NCBI GenBank assembly: GCA_022769845.1 | Contig: JALEIO010000094.1 | Span: 1 to 28,828, forward strand | Origin: Oscillospiraceae bacterium | GTDB lineage: Bacteria; Bacillota; Clostridia; UMGS1810 | Direction: 5' to 3' | DNA: 28,828 bases | Shown: in pieces, positions 22,705-28,828 of the stretch | Position numbering within the stretch: the first letter of the stretch is position 1 | Layout of the letters: each line of letters opens with the position of its first letter | The notes under the pieces: model-generated | Seen by the model: the letters and a program-made list of their open reading frames with translations, nothing else | Told to the model about the DNA's origin: nothing | Database searches by the model: none | Translations under genes and position numbers: made by a program

Positions 22705-24123
22705 TTATAATCCGAGTTTGTACGGATTTAAAATTCCGTTCGGGTCGAGTTGTTTTTTGAGTCCTTCAAATACCTGCATTGCAGGGCCGTACTGCTCTTT
22801 CATAAGTCTGCCGAGCTTGATGCCTACACCGTGGTGGTCATTAACAACACCGCCGTTTGCAAGCGCAGTTCTTACACCGCAGGTCCAGATTTCGTTGTGG
22901 AGCTTTAATGCCTCGTGCGGGTCTTTGGGCGGATTGTCAACGATAAATCTGTCATAAATCATACAACCCCACTCATACCAGTGCGAGAAGTGAGCAATAA
23001 ATCTTGCCATCGGGAAGTTTGTTTCGATAGCTTTTTTCATTTCCCAGTAGATGTTTTCAATTTTATCATAAGGAGCGATTGTATCCATTGTACCGAACAT
23101 CTGCGGCAAATCCATCATATGACCGGGATAGAAGAAGGTAATTTTTTCATCCCACCATTTTTTGCCGTAATCGCTGCCAAGGTCTTCTGCGCCGTATTTT
23201 GCAAATGTTGAAAGAAGAATTTTTTCTTCAACCGCAACAAGCTCCGAAACGCCCTCGATAGCAATGTTCATAAATGCACCCGGTTTTTCTACGCCTACAA
23301 TTTTCTTGATAAGAGTAGCGGTTTCAGCTTCGTTGTAAAGACGCATAACCGACGGTTTGAATTTCTGCAAAAGTTCTCTTGAAGCAGCAAATGCGTCTGT
23401 CATATTTTTAAAGAGGAAGCCTCTGAAACGTCTTTCTTCAGGCTGGTCGTAAATTCTTATTTGAGCCTTTGTCATAATGCCGAGCGTACCCTCGCTGCCA
23501 ATGAAAATCTGGTTAAGGTCAGGACCTGCAGCGTGCTTCGGAGCAGGAGAGGTTTCAATGATGTCACCGTTGGGAAGAACAACCTCCATACCAAGAACCA
23601 TATCGTCGATTTTGCCGTACTTTGTGGATACAACGCCGATACCTCTGTGCGCTAAAAATCCGCCGACGGTAGAGCAGGTGAGCGATGAAGGATAGTGCAT
23701 TGTAGCTTTGCCTCTTTCGTTTGCCATCCACTCAAGGTGCTTGTAAATTGTACCCGTGCCGCACTCTATGTACATAGATTTTTCATTGACGTTGTAAATT
23801 TTATCCATTCTCTTTGTGTCGAGAACAATACCGCCGCAAACGGGGATTGCGCCGCCTTGCGTTCCGCCGCCGCCGCCCCATGTGGTTACGGGAATTTTAT
23901 AGTAGTTTGCAATTTTTAAAACTTTTGAAACTTCCTGAGCGTCTTTCGGAGATACAACTATATCTGCCTCGGGCATACGAAGACCTCTGTCTGCCCACAT
24001 TCTTGAAAGCCAGTAGTAGTCAACGCTGTGAGTGATTTTGTCAATTTCTCTTGTAGAACAGTTTTCTTTTCCGACTGCGTCCTCAAGCTCGGAGGCAATC
24101 ATATCAAATAAAAATTCGTTCAT
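22705..24123 (-). CDS. FAD-linked oxidoreductase (GlcD/alkyl-DHAP synthase-like)
   Basis: A 472-residue flavoprotein of the vanillyl-alcohol-oxidase fold. The FAD_binding_4 domain covers about 50-230 (PVTTWGGGGGTQGGAIPV at 78-95, GSEGTLGIM at 209-217). The C-terminal substrate cap ends with the DHHGVG motif (429-434) and LDPNGILNPYKL. It should oxidise a 2-hydroxyacid such as lactate or glycolate. The HHGVG segment and overall pattern are also close to alkyldihydroxyacetonephosphate synthase, so the substrate is uncertain. With the Fe-S protein and the ETF fusion in the operon, it resembles the LctD flavoprotein of ETF-coupled lactate dehydrogenases. AAGGAG supports the start. Confidence 0.87.
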   Translation of the reverse strand: MNEFLFDMIASELEDAVGKENCSTREIDKITHSVDYYWLSRMWADRGLRMPEADIVVSPKDAQEVSKVLKIANYYKIPVTTWGGGGGTQGGAIPVCGGIVLDTKRMDKIYNVNEKSMYIECGTGTIYKHLEWMANERGKATMHYPSSLTCSTVGGFLAHRGIGVVSTKYGKIDDMVLGMEVVLPNGDIIETSPAPKHAAGPDLNQIFIGSEGTLGIMTKAQIRIYDQPEERRFRGFLFKNMTDAFAASRELLQKFKPSVMRLYNEAETATLIKKIVGVEKPGAFMNIAIEGVSELVAVEEKILLSTFAKYGAEDLGSDYGKKWWDEKITFFYPGHMMDLPQMFGTMDTIAPYDKIENIYWEMKKAIETNFPMARFIAHFSHWYEWGCMIYDRFIVDNPPKDPHEALKLHNEIWTCGVRTALANGGVVNDHHGVGIKLGRLMKEQYGPAMQVFEGLKKQLDPNGILNPYKLGL

Positions 24124-24167
24124 TTTGTTTTCTCCTTTTTATTATAAATTTAATATTTAGCTTGCAA

Positions 24168-25571
24168 TTAACTGTTTATATCGTCAAATTCAAGGTTGGG
24201 AATGTATTTGGCAAATTCCTCAAGAACCTCGGCATAGTCGCCGTAAATTTCGCTCATATGGTGAATGTAAGGACCGTTTATGAGCTTTTTCTCAAGCTTT
24301 GAAAGGTCGTTAAATTCAGCCCACATATATGTTCCGAAGGTGTACGGGCCTTCTGTTGTTTTGAATTTTCCGCCCAGAAGCTTGTATGTTCCTTTTTCGC
24401 CCTGGAAACGTGCGATTGTGTATGTGCCGTCTTTAGCCTGGAAGCTCGGTTTTGTATTAAAGAGCTTTGCCTGAACGCCTTCTTTTTTAGCTGACAGCGG
24501 GAAAGGTCCGCAGTGCCACAAAAGCTCGGAGTTTTTGTTGATGGGATTTCGTGCGGTAAACTCGCCGAAGAGCGGTTTTGCCTCGCCTCGTGACGCGCTT
24601 AAGAGTATAGCCTGCGAAATTGCACCGTGAAGGTCGGATTCGCAAGTTACGATATATCCCATATCGTAGAGTATGCTCATTGCAAGACACGGATTTGCAC
24701 CGAATGCCTGCGGCATTGAAGTCCAGCACTCCGACAAAAGCACATCGGCGTTTGTATCTTCAAACACTTCAATATAAGCATAAACGAAGGTGAGCATTTT
24801 TTTAAGAACGGTATCGTCCAAATCTCCTACGTCGTACTGTGCCTTGAGTCTTGCAAGGTCAACGTCGAGAACGCCTTGTTTTTCTTTGTAGAGCCTTTCG
24901 AGCTTTTCGGTAAATACAGTCATATTTACGGTTGAAATGTTTGTGCCGAATTTTTCGGTGATTTCAAGCTCGTTTGACATAACGCTCTTGAACGGGTTAA
25001 GTCTTGTTCCAACCTGTGTAACCTTAAGATTTTTGAAGTTTTTAACCATTGTTGCAACCGAGAAGAATTTCTTTAAGCCGTCTGCAAAAATTTCGTCTTC
25101 AACCTGGCAGTTTTCAATATAAGAAAACGGTACGTTAAGTCTTTTTAGCTGTTTGCTGATTGCAAAAAGTCCGCATTGAGCGTCGGTAAAACGTCCGCCG
25201 TCCTCGTCAAAGCGCATATCCTGCGGTCCCCATAAGAGTGTGGGAAGGTTCATCATTTTTGCAATTGTGCCTGCCGCTTCTTCGTTTCCAAAGTTGCAGT
25301 TGATGATAAAGATTGCGTTAACTCCTTCTTTAATAAAGTAATCTCTTACTTTTTCACAATCCGAAACCTCGGAAAGAAGACCTTCGTCGTTAAGCCATTC
25401 CAAATCCACAAACGAAGTGTTTTCGTCTGTGAAATTTTCTTTTATGTACTTAACAACGTGGTTTTTGTTTTCCACAGCGTATTTCGGAGCGAAGATGCCT
25501 TTTCGTGTTTTCCAGTCCACAAGGTATCTTCTTTCGGTTACAAGACCGATTTTAAGTTTGTAATCCATCAT
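24168..25571 (-). CDS. L-fucose/arabinose isomerase-like protein
   Basis: The first gene of the catabolic operon, 467 residues. It has the two-domain layout of fucose/arabinose isomerases: an N-terminal Rossmann-like part (AIFIINCNFGNEEAAG, PTLLWGPQD), a middle with LSECWTSMPQAFGANPC and CESDLHGA, and a C-terminal barrel ending in INGPYIHHMSEIYGDY. The conserved E, D and H residues in those segments are likely metal ligands. It would interconvert an aldose and a ketose. The true substrate is unknown; distant members of this family act on sulfo- and branched sugars. The ATG follows AAAGGGTG by 7 bases. Confidence 0.82.
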   Translation of the reverse strand: MMDYKLKIGLVTERRYLVDWKTRKGIFAPKYAVENKNHVVKYIKENFTDENTSFVDLEWLNDEGLLSEVSDCEKVRDYFIKEGVNAIFIINCNFGNEEAAGTIAKMMNLPTLLWGPQDMRFDEDGGRFTDAQCGLFAISKQLKRLNVPFSYIENCQVEDEIFADGLKKFFSVATMVKNFKNLKVTQVGTRLNPFKSVMSNELEITEKFGTNISTVNMTVFTEKLERLYKEKQGVLDVDLARLKAQYDVGDLDDTVLKKMLTFVYAYIEVFEDTNADVLLSECWTSMPQAFGANPCLAMSILYDMGYIVTCESDLHGAISQAILLSASRGEAKPLFGEFTARNPINKNSELLWHCGPFPLSAKKEGVQAKLFNTKPSFQAKDGTYTIARFQGEKGTYKLLGGKFKTTEGPYTFGTYMWAEFNDLSKLEKKLINGPYIHHMSEIYGDYAEVLEEFAKYIPNLEFDDINS

Positions 25572-25638
25572 TTTTAATCACCCTTTGTTTATAAAATTAT
25601 GAAAATAATTTTTAATTTTCAGTTTTTTCGACGAAAAT

Positions 25639-25667
25639 ATTTTAGCACATAATGAAAAAAATTTCAA
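25639..25667 (-). promoter_or_regulatory. Promoter of the eight-gene catabolic operon
   Basis: On the minus strand TTGAAA (25667-25662) and TAAAAT (25644-25639, with an extended TG) lie 17 bases apart. Its -10 region (TGTGCTAAAATAT) matches that of the small-RNA promoter at 16018. The remaining bases to the first ATG form a short AT-rich leader. Confidence 0.75.
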
Positions 25668-25699
25668 TACTTTTTTTAAAAAATTTTAATGTTTTTTAT

Positions 25700-25787
25700 C
25701 TTTTTGTGTAAAAATAATAAATCTGTGTTAAAAAGATGTGCAGGTTAATTAATTTTTATGGTATTTTAAGGTAATTTGTGCAAAAAA
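25700..25787. promoter_or_regulatory. Three TGTG-A-tract motifs between divergent promoters
   Basis: In the 280-base divergent intergenic region the pattern (T)TGTG followed by two bases and an A-run appears at about 25703, 25723 and 25775, the last right before the alpha-galactosidase promoter. They could be sites for a regulator shared by both operons, but in such AT-rich DNA chance is a real possibility. No gene fits in the region. Confidence 0.25.
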
Positions 25788-25789
25788 AC

Positions 25790-25818
25790 TTGACAACACT
25801 TTTTATATGTGATATTAT
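25790..25818 (+). promoter_or_regulatory. Promoter of the alpha-galactosidase gene
   Basis: TTGACA (25790-25795) and TATTAT (25813-25818) are separated by 17 bases, about 39 bases before the chosen start codon. Confidence 0.8.
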
Positions 25819-25857
25819 GCAAATATGGTAAAATGTGATTTTTAAGGAGAGATGAAA

Positions 25858-28056
25858 ATGCCTGTTTTGTATGATGAAAAAAACAAAATTTTTAATGTTT
25901 ACACTAAAAATTTCAGCCTTGTTTTTGGAATTTTTGCCGATAAGCTTCCGATTTTAATTCATTGCGGCAAAAGAATTAAAAATACTTATAATATACATAA
26001 AATGCTTGATTATAAGCTTAAAGGCGGTATGGCGTTTGCGGCGAGAAACAAAGAGTTCAATAATGAAATAAGCCTTGAAACCGTATCTGCGCTTTATCCG
26101 ACCTACGGAAACACCGATGTAAGAATGCCTGCAATTTCGATTATGCATAATAATGGCACAATGTGCTCAAATTTTTATTATAAATCGCACAAAATAACAG
26201 ACGGAAAGGAAAATCTTGAAATTTTGCCGTCGGTTTACTGTGAGGAGGGTGACAATGTGCAAACTCTCACTCTCACTCTTTATGATGAGCCGAGCGCTCT
26301 TACTCTTACTCTTTCATACAGCGCGTTTTATGATTATGATATTATTACACAGAACGTAAAGCTTGAAAATGCGGGTGAAAGGGTGAAGATTGACAGAATT
26401 ATGAGCGCTGCAGTGGATTTGCCGGATAAAGATTTTGATTTTGTTCATCTTTACGGCAACTGGGCAAGAGAGCGTCAAATTCAGCGCACTCCATTGTTCA
26501 ACGGCGGTATGACGGTAGATTCAAAACGCGGCTCGTCCAGCGCGCATCATAATCCGTTTTTTGCGCTTGCACGCAAAAACACCGATGAATTTTTGGGTGA
26601 GGTTTTTGGGTTTTCACTTTTATATAGCGGAAATTTCACGGCAGGCGTTGAGGTTGACAGCATTGATAACACCCGTGCGTTTATCGGAATAAATCCGTTC
26701 AATTTTGGCTGGACGCTCGAAAAGGGCGAAAGCTTTATCGCTCCCGAGGGCGTTATGTGCTACTCGTGCGAGGGATTTTCCAAAATGTCGGATAATTTTC
26801 AAAAGATTGCACGTCAAAGAATTTGCCGCGGAAAATACCGTGATATTGAACGCCCAGTTCTTCTTAATAACTGGGAGGCGACGTATTTTAACTTTAATGA
26901 AGAAAAGCTTATTGATATAGCAAAAAAAGCAAAAGCGGCGGGGGTTGAGCTTTTTGTTCTCGATGACGGCTGGTTCGGTAAGCGCGACGACGACAAAACC
27001 TCTCTGGGAGATTGGTTTGTGGATAAGGCAAAGCTTCCGAATGGCATAGACGGTCTTGCAAAAAAAATAAACGATATGGGGCTTAAATTCGGACTTTGGT
27101 TTGAGCCGGAAGCAATTTCTCCTGTAAGCGAGCTTTACAAAAAACACCCCGACTGGTGTCTGCATATAAAAGGAAGAGTGCAGAACGAAAGCCGAAATGA
27201 GTATCTTTTGGATTTGTCGCGCGATGAAGTGTGCGATTACATTATAGAATTTATGTCAGATATTCTTTCAAGCGCAAATATCGAATATATAAAATGGGAT
27301 ATGAACCGCAATATGACCGACATCGGAAACGAAGTGCTTGAAAGCGGCAGACAGTGTGAAATTGCACACCGATATATGCTTGGTCTTTACAGGGTTTTGG
27401 ATACGCTTAACAAAAAATTTCCCAATGTGCTGTTTGAAGGCTGTTCGGGCGGCGGCGGACGTTTTGACCTTGGTATGCTTCAGTATTTTCCGCAGATTTG
27501 GACCAGTGATGACAGCGACGCGGTGGAAAGACTGTATATTCAGCACGGTACAAGTATGCTTTATCCCACCTCCGCAATGGGTGCGCACGTTTCGGCGGTT
27601 CCGAATCATCAGGTGCAGCGTACAACACCGATTGATATGCGCGGACACGTTGCAATGTGCGGTCAGTTTGGCTATGAGCTTGATTTGAACAAGCTTTCGG
27701 ACGAAGAATTCGAGACGGTAAAAGAGCAGATTAAGCTTTATAAAAAGATTTCGCACATCACGCACAAGGGTACAATGTACCGCCTTCTTTCGCCGTTTGA
27801 AGGAAATTACACCGCATGGGAATTTTTGTCGGAGGATAAGGACGAAATTGTGCTTATGATTGCAAATATCATAAAGCGCGGCGGACGTGTTGCCGCGACC
27901 CGTGTTTTGCTTAAAGGACTTGACGAAAACGCAAATTATACTGTAGAAAACACAGGCGAGGTTTACGGCGGAGATTTCCTTATGAATATCGGCTTTACGA
28001 GAAAACCGAAAAAAGATTTTGAAAGTGAGCTTTTAATAATTAAAAAAGTTAAGTAA
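25858..28056 (+). CDS. GH36 alpha-galactosidase
   Basis: A 732-residue cytoplasmic glycoside hydrolase that releases terminal alpha-galactose from raffinose-family sugars and similar glycans. An N-terminal beta-supersandwich (about 1-330) precedes the catalytic barrel. The nucleophile is D481 in YIKWDMNR and the acid/base lies in WTSDDSDAVERL (D551/D552). Also visible are LNNWEATYFNF, LDDGWFG and the glycine-rich FEGCSGGGGRFD. There is no signal peptide, so substrates must be imported. I chose the ATG at 25858, 7 bases after AAGGAGA, over the one at 25852. It is divergent from the catabolic operon and followed by its own terminator. Confidence 0.94.
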   Translation: MPVLYDEKNKIFNVYTKNFSLVFGIFADKLPILIHCGKRIKNTYNIHKMLDYKLKGGMAFAARNKEFNNEISLETVSALYPTYGNTDVRMPAISIMHNNGTMCSNFYYKSHKITDGKENLEILPSVYCEEGDNVQTLTLTLYDEPSALTLTLSYSAFYDYDIITQNVKLENAGERVKIDRIMSAAVDLPDKDFDFVHLYGNWARERQIQRTPLFNGGMTVDSKRGSSSAHHNPFFALARKNTDEFLGEVFGFSLLYSGNFTAGVEVDSIDNTRAFIGINPFNFGWTLEKGESFIAPEGVMCYSCEGFSKMSDNFQKIARQRICRGKYRDIERPVLLNNWEATYFNFNEEKLIDIAKKAKAAGVELFVLDDGWFGKRDDDKTSLGDWFVDKAKLPNGIDGLAKKINDMGLKFGLWFEPEAISPVSELYKKHPDWCLHIKGRVQNESRNEYLLDLSRDEVCDYIIEFMSDILSSANIEYIKWDMNRNMTDIGNEVLESGRQCEIAHRYMLGLYRVLDTLNKKFPNVLFEGCSGGGGRFDLGMLQYFPQIWTSDDSDAVERLYIQHGTSMLYPTSAMGAHVSAVPNHQVQRTTPIDMRGHVAMCGQFGYELDLNKLSDEEFETVKEQIKLYKKISHITHKGTMYRLLSPFEGNYTAWEFLSEDKDEIVLMIANIIKRGGRVAATRVLLKGLDENANYTVENTGEVYGGDFLMNIGFTRKPKKDFESELLIIKKVK

Positions 28057-28063
28057 AAAGCAT

Positions 28064-28101
28064 AACGGGACGGTTAACAAACCGCCCCGTTTAAATTTTT
28101 T
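28064..28101 (+). terminator. Terminator after the alpha-galactosidase gene
   Basis: Arms AACGGG-A-CGGTT and AACCG-C-CCCGTT form an 11-bp stem with one mismatch and an AACA loop, followed by a T-rich tail. It insulates luxS from read-through. Confidence 0.85.
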
Positions 28102-28134
28102 GCTTGTTATAACTCCCTATATAAAAAATTCCCC

Positions 28135-28163
28135 TTGAAATTTATTTGAAAATTTGGTAAAAT
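28135..28163 (+). promoter_or_regulatory. luxS promoter
   Basis: TTGAAA (28135-28140) and TAAAAT (28158-28163) are 17 bases apart, about 40 bases before the luxS start. Confidence 0.7.
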
Positions 28164-28203
28164 ATATAAGATATGATATTTCATCACGCTTGGAGGGTTT
28201 TAA

Positions 28204-28656
28204 ATGAAAGTAGAAAGCTTTTCGCTTGACCATACAAAAGTAAAAGCGCCGTTCGTGCGTAAATGCAGTGTTCTTACGGGAGAAAAAGGCGATAAAGTTA
28301 CAAAGTTCGATATACGTTTTATGCAGCCTAACAAAGAAGAAATGAAGAGCGAAGGCATACACACGCTTGAACACCTTTTGGCAACGTATATGCGCGATGA
28401 TATGAATAACATTATAGATTTGTCGCCTATGGGTTGCCGAACAGGATTTTATATGACCGCTTGGGGCGAGGACGATGTAAAAGCGGTTATCGCAGCAGTG
28501 GAAAGTTCGCTTAAAAAAGTTCTTGAAACAAATGATGTGCCTGCAATGAACGAGATTCAGTGCGGAAATTATCGTTTGCACAGTCTTGCACTTGCTAAAG
28601 AATATGCCAAAAACGCACTTGAAAAAGGCTTTACCGATAAATTTATGATTGAATAA
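28204..28656 (+). CDS. luxS: S-ribosylhomocysteine lyase
   Basis: A 150-residue LuxS that splits S-ribosylhomocysteine into homocysteine and the autoinducer-2 precursor DPD. Zinc ligands are H53 and H57 (HTLEH) and C120 (IQCGNYRLH). The catalytic C78 is in SPMGCRTGF and E56 is in place. GGAGGG precedes the ATG. The usual partner Pfs/MtnN is not nearby, so it is a stand-alone gene with its own promoter. Confidence 0.97.
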   Translation: MKVESFSLDHTKVKAPFVRKCSVLTGEKGDKVTKFDIRFMQPNKEEMKSEGIHTLEHLLATYMRDDMNNIIDLSPMGCRTGFYMTAWGEDDVKAVIAAVESSLKKVLETNDVPAMNEIQCGNYRLHSLALAKEYAKNALEKGFTDKFMIE

Positions 28657-28674
28657 TGATTTTTGGGGGACATT

Positions 28675-28828
28675 ATGAACAGAACTCTGTTGCAGATAAA
28701 GGTTTTATATGATAAAATGGGCCGTGCAGAAAAGAAAATCGCCGACTGGATTTTGGCGCATCCCGGTGATTTAATACCGCTTTCAATTTGCGAGCTTGCA
28801 GATGCGTGCGACTGCTCTGAAGCTACAA
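28675..28828 (+). CDS. RpiR-family transcriptional regulator (partial)
   Basis: The N-terminal 51 residues of a regulator cut by the window end. The segment LYDKMGRAEKKIADWILAH followed by ELADACDCSEAT is the standard start of the RpiR helix-turn-helix. The full protein would carry a SIS sugar-phosphate domain beyond the window. GGGGG precedes the ATG and the gene follows luxS by 18 bases, so they may share a transcript. It is a candidate regulator of the nearby sugar genes, sensing a phosphosugar (inference). Confidence 0.82.
   Translation, partial: MNRTLLQIKVLYDKMGRAEKKIADWILAHPGDLIPLSICELADACDCSEAT

Noticed and set aside
27268..27765. A 165-codon minus-strand frame inside the alpha-galactosidase gene
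   Set aside because: It is fully antisense to the conserved catalytic domain and shows no domain or ribosome site.

Overview
The window looks like the chromosome of an anaerobic, low-to-moderate GC Clostridia-type Firmicute. The evidence is strong AGGAGG-like ribosome sites, frequent TTG/GTG starts, AT- and lysine-rich coding, a Firmicutes-style siphovirus head-tail block, and an ETF-linked hydroxyacid-dehydrogenase-like gene set. No rRNA, tRNA or CRISPR array was seen.

Layout. (1) 3-3619, minus strand: an S24-type repressor followed closely by yigZ, trxA, a class B penicillin-binding protein and a YfcE-type phosphoesterase, all in one direction. (2) 3620-4300: a control region with back-to-back consensus promoters around a large palindrome, then a second promoter and a long non-coding leader. 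(3) 4301-15870, plus strand: a compact phage-particle locus made of a sigma-like late activator, small and large terminase, portal, scaffold, capsid, four head-tail connector/minor capsid genes, tail tube, Gp15 chaperone, a very short tape measure, distal tail protein, tail hub and a baseplate/fibre protein. It ends at a 13-bp-stem terminator. No integrase, replication gene, MuF protein, holin or endolysin is present in the window. (4) 15826-16046: a probable structured small RNA with its own consensus promoter on the minus strand. (5) 16043-25571, minus strand: an eight-gene catabolic operon of a FucI-like isomerase, GlcD/alkyl-DHAP-synthase-like flavoprotein, two-cluster Fe-S protein, class II aldolase, PfkB kinase, IolB-type isomerase, FGGY kinase and a fused EtfB-EtfA. 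(6) 25790-28828, plus strand: a GH36 alpha-galactosidase, luxS and the start of an RpiR-type regulator.

How it may work together. The phage locus has what is needed to build and fill a small tailed particle, but nothing visible for integrating, replicating or lysing. Its genes are open, tightly coupled and have no obvious breaks. Two promoters inside it carry an identical 15-bp box exactly 12 bp before a -10 hexamer. One lies upstream of the sigma-like activator gene and the other upstream of the terminase genes. This suggests a self-amplifying late switch held off by the divergent repressor, comparable in outline to Bacillus PBSX (Xre/Xpf) and in gene content to gene transfer agents. A domesticated PBSX- or GTA-like particle is the most interesting reading; a decayed prophage whose other genes are lost or lie elsewhere is the main alternative. 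The catabolic operon probably converts an unusual sugar or sugar acid through isomerase, kinase and aldolase steps, and passes electrons from a hydroxyacid through Fe-S clusters and flavin to a fused ETF. Its substrate cannot be named from sequence alone.
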